From contig NZ_AP027079.1 of the NCBI RefSeq assembly GCF_030295385.1, positions 496,001 to 560,000 of the forward strand: a DNA stretch of 64,000 nt. The letters are read 5' to 3'. The DNA is from Geothrix oryzae. GTDB lineage: Bacteria; Acidobacteriota; Holophagae; Holophagales; Holophagaceae. Both the position numbers and the translations under genes were made by a program. Positions 1-7,744 of the stretch are shown here, one piece after another. The first letter of the stretch is position 1, and each line of letters begins with the position of its first letter. The notes beneath the pieces are model-generated. The model was given only the letters and a program-made list of their open reading frames with translations. It had not been told where the DNA came from and made no database searches.

Positions 1-304
1 GGCAGCCTTGGATGGCCTGCTGCAGGGCCGTCAGATCGGGGGCGGCGGCCACGGCTTCGGGAGGCGGGCAGCCGATGGGATCGGCTGGCGGCGCATAGGC
101 TGAGGGCGCGGGAGGGACCGGCCTGGGCGCCCGTTTGACTTCGGGGCCGGCCGGGACGCGGGCCGGCGCCGGCCGGGCGGGGGGCGCGGATGAGGGCACC
201 GCCGCCTGGGGTTGGGCCTGGGCGGGTTCCACGGGCTCGCGGACGAATCCCATCACCCCCAGATCCTCGAGGGTGTCCCGCCAGGCTCGGAGAGGCTCGT
301 CCAT
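1..304 (-). CDS. Uracil-DNA glycosylase-like protein, N-terminal part (runs off left edge)
   Basis: Only the first 101 codons are present, starting at an ATG at 304 and read leftward off the window. The N-terminus is a short helical stretch (MDEPLRAWRDTLEDLGVMGF), followed by about 60 residues rich in Pro and Ala, then DLTALQQAIQGC at the cut edge. Family 4 (iron-sulfur) uracil-DNA glycosylases often have this layout: a low-complexity linker leading into a helix that ends in a Cys-x-x-Cys-Pro-Leu cluster ligand. The rest of the enzyme, including the catalytic motifs, lies outside the window, so the call is tentative. The gene is divergent from the sigma-factor gene, with 64 bp between their start codons. 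Confidence 0.45.
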   Translation of the reverse strand, partial: MDEPLRAWRDTLEDLGVMGFVREPVEPAQAQPQAAVPSSAPPARPAPARVPAGPEVKRAPRPVPPAPSAYAPPADPIGCPPPEAVAAAPDLTALQQAIQGC

Positions 305-368
305 GGCTTCCAGCCTAGCCCGGAACTTCCGCCCTGCATCGGGCATCCTAGAGCGTCGGAGCCCGTGC

Positions 369-884
369 ATGGAGCAGTCCCCCCAAGAAACCCCATTCGG
401 CACCCAGGAGGCTTTCCACGCCGCCTTTGCCGAACTTTATCCAAGGCTCGTGAGCTATGCACGGCGTTACGGGGCGACCTTCCCGGAGGACATCGCCCAG
501 GAGGCCTTCGTCATCCTCATGCAGCGGGAGGAGCGGGTGGAGCATCCCACCGCCTTCCTGTACGGCACCGTGCGAACCCTGTCCCTGACCGAGCGCCGCC
601 CCATGAAGAACCAGAACCTCAGCCTGGAATCCGTCGCCGAGCCCGGCCTGGCCGGGGGCGCGGACGATCTGGTGCTGAACCAGGAGGTCCGGGAGCGGAT
701 GCGGCTGCTGTCGCCCACCTTCCGCGAAGCCCTGTGGTTGTTCGTGGTCGAGGGCCTCGCCATCCGGGAAATCGCGGACATCCTCAACATCCCCGAGGCC
801 ACCGTGAAGACCCGCATCCACCGGGCCAAGGCCCAACTCAAAGATCAGCTCAACCCCTCAGGAGGCGTGCATGTCCTGGTCTGA
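369..884 (+). CDS. ECF-type RNA polymerase sigma factor
   Basis: A 171-residue sigma-70 family protein. Region 2 covers about residues 15-75 (AELYPRLVSYARRYG, then FPEDIAQEAFVILMQ, the usual D-x-x-Q-E-x-F core). Region 4 covers about 115-163 (LSPTFREALWLFVVEGLAIREIADIL, then NIPEATVKTRIHRAKAQL), a helix-turn-helix for the -35 element. There is no region 1 or 3, which is ECF layout. The ATG at 369 was preferred because region 2 follows directly and upstream residues in this frame look non-coding. The last 14 bases overlap the next gene, so the two are probably co-translated. Known ECF factors are usually held by a membrane anti-sigma factor encoded next door, which fits the neighbour. Confidence 0.85.
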   Translation: MEQSPQETPFGTQEAFHAAFAELYPRLVSYARRYGATFPEDIAQEAFVILMQREERVEHPTAFLYGTVRTLSLTERRPMKNQNLSLESVAEPGLAGGADDLVLNQEVRERMRLLSPTFREALWLFVVEGLAIREIADILNIPEATVKTRIHRAKAQLKDQLNPSGGVHVLV

Positions 885-1419
885 TCCCGCTCGGCGATTC
901 GAACCTGCCGAGGATGTTCAGTTGCGGGCCGAGCTCCGCGACCTGCTGGGCCTCGGCCCCGTGGTCGCCAGCGCCCCCGCCGTGCCCGGCGCCAATCCGA
1001 ACATGGGGCCCAATCCCGAATTGACCGCCCTGGCGGATGACCTTCGCCGCGAGGCCCTGCGCCGCCGCCGCACCGAGCGCAAGCGGCCGTCCTGGGGCCT
1101 CTTGGCCGCCGCCGCCCTGCCGCTCCTGGCCGCCCTGGCCGGCATGGGCACCTGGGGTTTCCAGCAGAAGCAGCGGGCCGACGGCCTCGCCGCCCAGGCC
1201 CAACAGCAGTCCCGGGAACTGGACCGGCTGGCCGCCGCCCACGCCTCGGATCTGGCCAAGGAGCGCCAGGCCAAGGAGGAAGTCCAGCAACAGCTTCAAC
1301 TGGCCTCGAAGAAGGGGGGAGGGCGGAAGGCGGATCCCTACCTGGTCATCCCCGTGGAAAAGCCCCTGAAGTTCCAGAGTGACGATTATCAGCGGGTCAA
1401 GCAGAAGCCCCAGCAATAG
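871..1419 (+). CDS. Single-pass membrane protein with coiled coil, candidate anti-sigma factor
   Basis: A 182-residue protein overlapping the sigma gene by 14 bases, with AGGAGG ten bases before its ATG. The first 70 residues are predicted cytoplasmic and include a charged helix (ADDLRREALRRRRTERKR). A hydrophobic segment at about 75-96 (LLAAAALPLLAALAGMG) is one membrane span. Residues 97-146 are rich in Gln, Ala and charged residues and look like a coiled coil. No zinc-binding H-x3-C-x2-C anti-sigma motif is visible. The role is inferred from gene order (sigma gene followed by a one-span membrane protein), not from a recognised domain. Confidence 0.55.
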   Translation: MSWSDPARRFEPAEDVQLRAELRDLLGLGPVVASAPAVPGANPNMGPNPELTALADDLRREALRRRRTERKRPSWGLLAAAALPLLAALAGMGTWGFQQKQRADGLAAQAQQQSRELDRLAAAHASDLAKERQAKEEVQQQLQLASKKGGGRKADPYLVIPVEKPLKFQSDDYQRVKQKPQQ

Positions 1420-1469
1420 CCTGCGCCGCAGCGGCACGATCCTGGCAATCTGAAGGGCAAGGTGTGCCC

Positions 1470-1757
1470 ATGGCCAGCAATCCATTGCTTCTCCTCATCC
1501 TCCTCCTTTCGGCCCTCGCCACGGTGTTGGCCGGGATGGGCGTGTTCAGCAACAACCGCCCGCCCGATCCCCGGCTGAACAACCTGATGAACGAGCTCGA
1601 CGACATCAAGGGCATGCTTTCCCAGCTCCAGAAGTCCGTCCTGCAGACGGAGCGGAAGCTGGAAAAGGAGATCCAGACCAACCGGAACGAGAACCGGGAG
1701 GTGGTCGAGAAGCTGGCCGATGTGCTCGACAAGCGGATGAAGGAGCTGGTGGGCTAA
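1470..1757 (+). CDS. Small membrane-anchored coiled-coil protein
   Basis: A 95-residue protein with an N-terminal hydrophobic helix (residues 5-24, LLLLILLLSALATVLAGMGV), then a long charged amphipathic stretch (MNELDDIKGMLSQLQKSV to KLADVLDKRMKEL) typical of a coiled coil. The ATG at 1470 is used: an AAGG stands about 8 bases upstream, while the in-frame GTG at 1464 would sit almost on top of it. Third gene of the apparent sigma operon. It may assemble with the preceding membrane coiled-coil protein, but no known family is recognised. Confidence 0.6.
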   Translation: MASNPLLLLILLLSALATVLAGMGVFSNNRPPDPRLNNLMNELDDIKGMLSQLQKSVLQTERKLEKEIQTNRNENREVVEKLADVLDKRMKELVG

Positions 1758-1761
1758 GTTG

Positions 1762-1792
1762 GGGTGAGGGCCGCGTGTCGCGGCCCTCACCC
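1762..1792. terminator. 14-bp inverted repeat between convergent genes
   Basis: GGGTGAGGGCCGCG (1762-1775) pairs perfectly with 1779-1792 across a 3-base loop. It sits between the convergent small membrane gene and the WYL/XPB-N-like gene and contains the stop codon of the latter. There is no T-run on either side, so if it terminates transcription it would need help or act by pausing. Confidence 0.45.
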
Positions 1793-3697
1793 GGCCTGGC
1801 TGTGGTTGGCGGGGGTCCAGCCGCGCTCGTTCAGGAGCTTCACGCCCTGGATGCGGGTGAGGCGGAAGGCCATCTCCTCCTGGTGGAGGTGGCAGAAGGC
1901 CAGCAGGTGATCCTCCTGGATGGTGCGCGGTGACACGCGGCGCAGCTGGGTGCGGTGGGCCGCCGGAGGCAGGTAGGTGAGCTCCACCATGAGGGTGTGT
2001 CCGCCTGCGTATTCGAGGATGCGCTGCACCTCTTCCGCCAGCTGATCCTCGCCGCCCAGGTGCAGCATGGGGATGCGGCGCTGGACTTCCTGGTAGAGGA
2101 AGGGGTCCTCGTCGTGGAGGCGCTGGAGGGATGAGCGCACCATCTGCTGCACCGGCTCCAGGTGGTGGTTCATGCCCTTCTCGTCGACGAAGGCGAGGGC
2201 GGCCAGGGCCCAGAGGTAGAGCTTCTCGTCGGCATCCAGGCTCAGGGCGAGGAAGCGGCCGGGCTTGGGCATGAAGCCCGCCTGCTTGAGGAGGGCGTGG
2301 GCATTGCCGTCGCCGCGCACCTCCAGCACGGTGTCGGAGAGCGAGCCCAGCTTGAGGGGGGCCAGTTCGGGCCGCAGCTTCAGTTCATCGGCCAGATGCG
2401 GTGTGCGGGCCCGGACGAGCCTCACGCCCTGGTGCACTTCCACTTCGCCCACGCGGCGGGAGAGGTCCTCCAGCAGCTGGAGCAGGGGCTGGGGCAGGGT
2501 CTGCGTGGAGGCGCCCAGGCGCTGGCCCAGGTCGTCAAGGGGGACGCCCGCGTCGAGGGCCCGCACCAGGGTGGCGTGGCTCACGCGGAAGGTGCCCATG
2601 GCATCGAGGGCCTCCACATCGGCCAGCTGGGCGAGCTGGAGCAGGCGGTGGGGGTTCTGGAGCAGGGGGGTCAGCAGCTCGAGGGTGGGCTGCAGGACCA
2701 TGGGCTGATCCAGCGCCAGGGGTTGCCAATGGGCCGCGGTGGCCTTGAGGTCGCGCAACAGGTACTCGTGGGCCAGGGCCTCGCCGTGTTCCGTGAGCTG
2801 GAGGTGCGCGAAGTCCGCATCGCCCCGGATGATGCCCATGCGGCTGAGGAAGGGCAGGAAGACCGATCGCGTGCGCTCCTCGTCCAGGGGGTGCAGGGTC
2901 TTGAGGAAGGCGAGGAAGGGCTGGACGGCGAGCACCTGGCTCCGGCGCTCCAGCAGATGCTGCATGAGGAAGTGGCGATCCTCGGCGGGGGGCATGCCCC
3001 AGGCCTTGAGGTCGTGCTCGAGGAGGCTGGCGAAGGCCCGCTCGGCCACCCAGCGCGGCGGATGGCTGGTCACGGCGGGGAGCAGCGTCTCCACGCGCCC
3101 GTCGCGATTCCAGAGCAGGCCCAGCCGGTGCAGCAGGGTGAAGAGCAGCGTGGCGTCCTGCTCCTCCTGGAGCATGGCGTTGCGCTGCATGAGCTGGCCG
3201 AGCTCCTTCTTGGCGGGAAGGCCGCCCTTCAACACGCGCAGGCCGGGGACGCAGCGGAGCAGGACGCTCGTGAGGGCCAGGGAGAAGCGGAAGGGCTCGG
3301 CGGCCCGCAGCTTGACCTCGGCCGGGGCCTGGAAGCTCAGGGCGCCGTCGTCGAAGTCATCGAGGGCATCGGCCACCCGCTCGGCCACGCCCCAGCCCTC
3401 GCCGTCGGGCAGGATGAGGCCGAGGTCACGCAGGGCCTCGAGGGTACCGGCCGCGGGCAGGATGCCTTCGCTGGCGAGGTGCTTGAGGGCGACCAGGGAG
3501 CCGCTGTCGAGATCCGCCAGGGTGTCCGACAGCCGCTTGTGGTCCTCCAGGTGGAAGACCATGGTCTTCAGCAGGCGCACCCGGCCCTCGGCGCCATCCT
3601 CCCACCGGATGGGAATGGGCAGGCGCCGGCGTTCACAGATGGTCCTGAGCTGCTCATCCGAGCAATTCGAAAGGAGCTGGTAGTGCGTGAGCGTCAT
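1787..3697 (-). CDS. XPB/Ssl2 N-terminal-domain (Rv0862c-like) protein with WYL-like C-terminus
   Basis: A 636-residue protein without helicase motifs. The ATG at 3697 (MTLTHYQLLSNCSDEQLRT) is preferred to a GTG 12 codons earlier because AGGTG lies just before it. The first half is a long helical region of repeated winged-helix-like units (for example KHLASEGILPAAGTLEALRDLGLI). The last 70 residues (VELTYLPPAAHRTQLRRVSP, then LLAFCHLHQEEMAFRLTRI) look like a WYL-type domain. This layout is known from mycobacterial Rv0862c-like proteins, annotated with an XPB/Ssl2 N-terminal domain and encoded beside a bacterial XPB helicase. Here the XPB gene lies 4 kb to the right. The inferred role is a partner or regulator of that helicase in DNA repair or transcription. 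Family call moderate, function unproven. Confidence 0.6.
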   Translation of the reverse strand: MTLTHYQLLSNCSDEQLRTICERRRLPIPIRWEDGAEGRVRLLKTMVFHLEDHKRLSDTLADLDSGSLVALKHLASEGILPAAGTLEALRDLGLILPDGEGWGVAERVADALDDFDDGALSFQAPAEVKLRAAEPFRFSLALTSVLLRCVPGLRVLKGGLPAKKELGQLMQRNAMLQEEQDATLLFTLLHRLGLLWNRDGRVETLLPAVTSHPPRWVAERAFASLLEHDLKAWGMPPAEDRHFLMQHLLERRSQVLAVQPFLAFLKTLHPLDEERTRSVFLPFLSRMGIIRGDADFAHLQLTEHGEALAHEYLLRDLKATAAHWQPLALDQPMVLQPTLELLTPLLQNPHRLLQLAQLADVEALDAMGTFRVSHATLVRALDAGVPLDDLGQRLGASTQTLPQPLLQLLEDLSRRVGEVEVHQGVRLVRARTPHLADELKLRPELAPLKLGSLSDTVLEVRGDGNAHALLKQAGFMPKPGRFLALSLDADEKLYLWALAALAFVDEKGMNHHLEPVQQMVRSSLQRLHDEDPFLYQEVQRRIPMLHLGGEDQLAEEVQRILEYAGGHTLMVELTYLPPAAHRTQLRRVSPRTIQEDHLLAFCHLHQEEMAFRLTRIQGVKLLNERGWTPANHSQAG

Positions 3698-3756
3698 GGG
3701 CACCTGGGTACAGACGATCGTCCAGTGTCCCACGAATCCCCGGAGCGCTCACGCAC

Positions 3757-3784
3757 AAAAAAAGCGCCCGGGGGGTCCGGGCGC
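3757..3784 (-). terminator. Rho-independent terminator of the cohesin-like/dockerin operon
   Basis: On the minus strand an 8-bp perfect GC stem (3764-3771 with 3777-3784, 5-base loop) is followed by seven T residues (3763-3757). It lies 19 bases after the lipoprotein stop codon and before the next minus-strand gene. Confidence 0.9.
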
Positions 3785-3802
3785 CGGGGAGAACGGGGGG
3801 CC

Positions 3803-4408
3803 CTACTGGGCCGTGAGGGTGCCCACGCTGACGGTGATGGGCGTGGGATTGGAGGCCTTGTCGGTCAGGACCTGGCATTTGACCGCATCGGCGCTGAGGG
3901 TGATGGCGGTGCCCTGGGCCAGACCCAGCCCGGATTTCAGATCGAGGGCCACCCGGAGCAGCGAGCCGTTGAGAGAGGCCGGGGCCGTGGGGTCCTTCTG
4001 GGCGATGGTGGCCTGGAGCACGCCGCTGGTGGCCTTGGCCTTCTGGATGGGAGTGCCGCTGCCGAGGGTGAACTGGGTGCCGTTCTGCATCAGCACCGCC
4101 GTGGTCCCGCCGGCGGGGACATCGACCCAGGTGGCCCTGGCCGCGTCGGTGCTGAGGGTGATGGAGACCCCCATGGCCGTGCCGGTGCTGGGGCCGACGA
4201 GATCGAGGACCAGGTGCGAGCCGGAGCTGGAGGCGTTCTTCACCAGCTTGTAGGTGCCGCTGGCGGGATCGACATAGGCGAGGCTGGTGGCGGTGGCGGG
4301 CGGCGCGGGCGCGGGAGTGGCGGAACCGCCGCCACCGCCGCCGCAGCCCAGGAGGGTGGCCAGCGCCAGGACAGCGGAGCCGGAGAGGAGCTTGGTCATC
4401 GGGGTCAT
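3803..4408 (-). CDS. Secreted lipoprotein with cohesin-like beta domain
   Basis: A 201-residue lipoprotein. The signal peptide ends in the lipobox LLGC (Cys22), followed by six Gly and a Pro/Ala linker. The remaining 150 residues are beta-rich with no enzyme motif. Their pattern (THLVLDLVGP-type strand, a mid-region GVLQATIAQKD, then LLRVALDLKSGLGLAQGTAI and ITLSA) resembles cohesin modules, whose last strands read as a hydrophobic strand, KxG and a Gly-Thr turn. The upstream overlapping gene ends in a dockerin, the known binding partner of cohesins. The ATG at 4408 has GGAG six bases upstream; earlier in-frame GTG and ATG codons overlap the previous stop. Lipoprotein call firm; cohesin call is inference and needs a profile or structure search. 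Confidence 0.6.
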   Translation of the reverse strand: MTPMTKLLSGSAVLALATLLGCGGGGGGSATPAPAPPATATSLAYVDPASGTYKLVKNASSSGSHLVLDLVGPSTGTAMGVSITLSTDAARATWVDVPAGGTTAVLMQNGTQFTLGSGTPIQKAKATSGVLQATIAQKDPTAPASLNGSLLRVALDLKSGLGLAQGTAITLSADAVKCQVLTDKASNPTPITVSVGTLTAQ

Positions 4409-4419
4409 GGTCATCTCCA

Positions 4420-7400
4420 TCACAGGCCGGCGAGCAGGAGGGTGAGGTCGGCGTCGTCGACCTTCCCGTCCCCGTTGAAATCACAGGCCACATTGGTGCT
4501 GCCGTAGTACTTCGCGAAGAAGAGCAGATCGCGGAGGTCCACCACGCCATCGCCGTTCAGGTCCATGGTCGTCACGGTCACCGTGGCCGTGCCGGCCGTG
4601 GTGCCGGGCCAGACGCTGGTGGCGGTGATGGTGTAGGTCCCGGCGGTGGTGGGGGCGGTGTAGGCGCCCGCCGATGTGATGACGCCTCCGGTGGCCGTCC
4701 AGGTGACGGCCTGGCTCGGCGCATTCGCCACCGCGGCGGCAAAGGTGAAGGTCCCGCCCGTGGGGAGGGTCTTCGTCGTGGGCGTCACGGACACGGTCAC
4801 GGCGGCCGGGGCGTAGACATTGACCGTGGCCGTCGCATTGGCCGTGGCCGCCTCGTTGCTGGTGGCCGTGACGGTGTAGATTCCGGGCGTGGCCGAAGCG
4901 GTGTAGGTGGTGGCGCTCCCGCTGGCGGTCTGGGCCGGGCTCACGGCCCCGCCGCTGGACGCGGTCCAGTTCACCTTGTTGTCCGCCGTGAAATTGGTCA
5001 CGGTGGCCGTGAAGGTCGTGGTGGCCGACGGGTTCAAATTGAACGAGCTCTTGTCGAGGGTGACGGCGGTCTGGTTGGCCGTGGTCGTCTGCAGCTCCCA
5101 CACGCCGCGGCCGTAGGTGGCGGCGCGGAGGAAGCTGCCGTCCGGCGCGATGTAGAGGTCGCGCACGGCGACCATGGGCATGCCGTTGCCGTAGCGGGCC
5201 CAGGTGGTGCCGCCGTCGGTGCTCTGGTAGACGCCGAAATCCGTCCCCGCGAACAGGGTGTTGAGGCTGCCGGGGAGGTTCTGGACCACATGGACCGGGA
5301 TGCCGAAGGGCAGGCCGTTGCTGGCGCCGGCGGCTCCGTCGATGGGGGCCCAGGTGGCGCCGCCGTTGACGCTCTTGAACAGGTGGTGGGCGGTGGCGTC
5401 CGGCGCGACGGTGGCGCCGTAGACGATCTGGTCGTTCTGGGTGTTGAACCAGATGTAGCTGGTGTTGAGCTTCCCGGCCGTGATGTCGCCGGAGTCGGTC
5501 CAGGTGGCGCCATCGTTGTAGGTGGTCCAGAAATGGCCGCCGCTGCTGGCGGCCCCGACGGCGTTGGAACTCCGGGAGCCGTTCACATTCCGGAGCGTTC
5601 GGCCCGAAGTGGAGAAGCCGGTCATGGTCATGGCGGACCAGTTGCTGCCGAAGTCCGTGCTCTTGTAGACCTTGCTGTTGACGAAGGTGTAGACGGTGTC
5701 CGGCGAGGTCGTGGGTCCCAGGGCGATCTTGGGGGCGAAGGGGGCCGAGCTGGAGTTGTTTGACTCGGTGATGCCCGTGGACGAGGCCGTGAAGGGCGTG
5801 GCGCCGCCGTCCGTGCTCTTGTAGATGCGCGTGTAGTAGATGGACCCCAGCATCAGGTCCCCATTGGCCGGGTGGATCAGGGTGCCGAAGCCGTCCCCGC
5901 CGATCATGTCCTCGAAGACCCCACTGGTCTGGAGGGCCGAGCCGCTGCCCTGGCGGACGCGCGTGCCGTTGTCCTGCATGCCCAGGCTGATGCGCCACTT
6001 GGCGTTCGCCGGTGTGGCGGCCGTCGTGGATCCCAGGTTGTAGACCATGTGGGTGCTGAGGCCCTTGTTTCGCCGGTTGTCGATGAACGAGAGGTCATCC
6101 GTGGCGGTGGGCACGATGGCGCGCCAGGGATCCCTCAGGATCGCCAAGCCGCCGTCATTGGCCACATAGAGGGTGCCGTTGGACCAGGCCGTGGCGTGGT
6201 TGTCGGCGTGGGTATAGGGGTGGCCATTGCCATACCAGTGCGTGAGCTGGGTCCAGCTGGTTCCGCCGTCCGTGCTGCGGTAGAGCGCCAGGTTGGAGCC
6301 GACCACGATCCTCAGGGGGTTCGTGGGGTCCACGGCGAGGCCGTGGTTGTACCAGCCCTGGCCGCCGTCGCTGGTCATCTGCGGTCCGGTGCCCTGGAAT
6401 AGGCTGCCGCTGAGGGTGGGGGCGGCCACCCAGGTCCAGGTGAGGCCCTTGTCGGTGCTCTTCAGGACGCCACGGGCCACCTTGGTGCTGGAGGCCGTGG
6501 TGTCCTCCACGATGCCGTAGGCCGTGGTGCCATCCCCGCCGGCGGCCAGGGTGATGCGACCCATGGGGAAGGTGACGCCGGTGATGGTGGCCAGCGTCCA
6601 GGTGGCCCCGGCATCGGCGGAGGTGTAGATCTGGCCGGCCGTGCCCTGCATGGAGCACGCGAGGTCGGTGCCGGTGAACTTCTGGATGGACCAGGCATCT
6701 CCCGTGGCCGGGGCGCCGGCGGCCGGGGCGAAGGTGGCGCCGCCGTCGTTGGAGATCTTCAGGCCATCGTTGGTGGCCCAGAGAATGCGCGTGGCCGTCA
6801 GGGGGAGGATGGAGTGCGAACGGGTGGCGTTGCCCAGGCCGGCGGTGGCGGCGGTCCAGGTGGCGCCGCCGTCGAGCGTCTTGTAGAAGCCGCGGCCCTC
6901 GGCATCGAAGGGATCGCCGAGGCCCACATACAGGACCGCGGCATCGGCCGGGCTCATGGCCATGGCGCCGATGGACACATTGCCGCCGGACCCGCTGGCG
7001 GGCAGGTCATCGGTGATGGCGGTCCAGGTCCAGTCGCCCGTAGCGTTCAGGTCCGCGTTGGTGCATTTGAAGACGCCGCCGCCGCTGGTGGCGAGGTAGA
7101 GCGTGGTCGGCGTGGTGGGGTGGGGCACGACGGCCACGGGGCGGCCGCTGTCGATGCCGCTCCAGGTCGCGTCCACGAGGTTGGAGGTGGGGCCGAGGTT
7201 GGTCCAGGAGAAGCCGCCGGTGCCGCTGGGGGCGGGCAGGATGGCCGCCAGGGCGCGGTCGGTGCCGGCCTTGGGCAGGAGGTGGCCCCACTTCCGGATT
7301 TCCTCGGCGGCGGTGCGGTTCTTGAAATCCATGTAGTCGGGCGTGAGCTTGCCGCCGAACCAGTAGAGGTCCCAGTCGCGGCGGAGGTCGGCGCGATCGT

Positions 7401-7539
7401 GGCCGCTGAGGGCATCCGGCCCCACCCGGGCCGGGAGCGACCGGCGGCGGAGCACCGGGTTGGTGGGTGCCTGGGCCTCCAGGCCGCAGGCCACCACCAA
7501 GGCCAGAGAGGTGAGGACTCGAGTCATCGGCATGCCCAT
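4420..7539 (-). CDS. Secreted Asp-box (BNR/sortilin-like) beta-propeller protein with Ig-like domains and C-terminal dockerin
   Basis: A 1039-residue exported protein. Signal peptide 1-24 (MGMPMTRVLTSLALVVACGL, AxA-type cut). Residues about 110-820 carry some ten Asp-box repeats of the form S-x-D-G-G-x-T-W (RSTDGGTSWTQLT, QSTDGGTTWARYG), as in sialidase, Vps10/sortilin and xyloglucanase propellers. Two Ig-like domains follow (about 822-991). The last 48 residues form a dockerin with two intact calcium loops, DLNGDGVVDLRD and DFNGDGKVDDAD. No catalytic sialidase set (Arg triad, Tyr-Glu) was recognised, so the ligand is unknown. The ATG at 7539 follows GGAG at six bases. The downstream cohesin-like lipoprotein probably holds this protein at the cell surface through the dockerin. 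Confidence 0.8.
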   Translation of the reverse strand: MGMPMTRVLTSLALVVACGLEAQAPTNPVLRRRSLPARVGPDALSGHDRADLRRDWDLYWFGGKLTPDYMDFKNRTAAEEIRKWGHLLPKAGTDRALAAILPAPSGTGGFSWTNLGPTSNLVDATWSGIDSGRPVAVVPHPTTPTTLYLATSGGGVFKCTNADLNATGDWTWTAITDDLPASGSGGNVSIGAMAMSPADAAVLYVGLGDPFDAEGRGFYKTLDGGATWTAATAGLGNATRSHSILPLTATRILWATNDGLKISNDGGATFAPAAGAPATGDAWSIQKFTGTDLACSMQGTAGQIYTSADAGATWTLATITGVTFPMGRITLAAGGDGTTAYGIVEDTTASSTKVARGVLKSTDKGLTWTWVAAPTLSGSLFQGTGPQMTSDGGQGWYNHGLAVDPTNPLRIVVGSNLALYRSTDGGTSWTQLTHWYGNGHPYTHADNHATAWSNGTLYVANDGGLAILRDPWRAIVPTATDDLSFIDNRRNKGLSTHMVYNLGSTTAATPANAKWRISLGMQDNGTRVRQGSGSALQTSGVFEDMIGGDGFGTLIHPANGDLMLGSIYYTRIYKSTDGGATPFTASSTGITESNNSSSAPFAPKIALGPTTSPDTVYTFVNSKVYKSTDFGSNWSAMTMTGFSTSGRTLRNVNGSRSSNAVGAASSGGHFWTTYNDGATWTDSGDITAGKLNTSYIWFNTQNDQIVYGATVAPDATAHHLFKSVNGGATWAPIDGAAGASNGLPFGIPVHVVQNLPGSLNTLFAGTDFGVYQSTDGGTTWARYGNGMPMVAVRDLYIAPDGSFLRAATYGRGVWELQTTTANQTAVTLDKSSFNLNPSATTTFTATVTNFTADNKVNWTASSGGAVSPAQTASGSATTYTASATPGIYTVTATSNEAATANATATVNVYAPAAVTVSVTPTTKTLPTGGTFTFAAAVANAPSQAVTWTATGGVITSAGAYTAPTTAGTYTITATSVWPGTTAGTATVTVTTMDLNGDGVVDLRDLLFFAKYYGSTNVACDFNGDGKVDDADLTLLLAGL

Positions 7540-7691
7540 GGGGCGCTCCAAAAATGAGAATCCCGGCGAGGCGGGGAAGGGCTTCGGGGGGGTCCCCAAC
7601 TATACGCTTCGAGGGGGGTTCTGATCGTCTGACTTTTCCTTAATGAAGGCCCCGGGAGCCGAGGGAATCTGGCCCCTTCCCAACCCCTTCA

Positions 7692-7720
7692 TTGACCCCT
7701 CCGGCCCAGGCATCTAGGCT
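7692..7720 (+). promoter_or_regulatory. Sigma-70-type promoter of the XPB helicase gene
   Basis: TTGACC (7692-7697) and TAGGCT (7715-7720) are separated by exactly 17 bases and lie 25 bases before the GTG start at 7745. The -35 matches five of six consensus positions; the -10 keeps the first two positions and the last T. Confidence 0.65.
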
Positions 7721-7744
7721 GAAAGGTTTGAGCCTGCTGACGCC

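Noticed and set aside
135-368. N-terminal extension of the sigma factor
   Set aside because: The extra 78 residues are Arg/Gly/Ala-rich and overlap the divergent glycosylase-like gene.
2162-4507. Open frame of 781 codons on the plus strand
   Set aside because: Antisense to two convincing genes; composition is Gly/Gln/Glu/His-rich with no domain, as expected for GC-rich shadow frames.
3803-7539. Sialidase or xyloglucanase activity for the propeller protein
   Set aside because: Asp-boxes alone are structural; the catalytic residues of those enzymes were not found.
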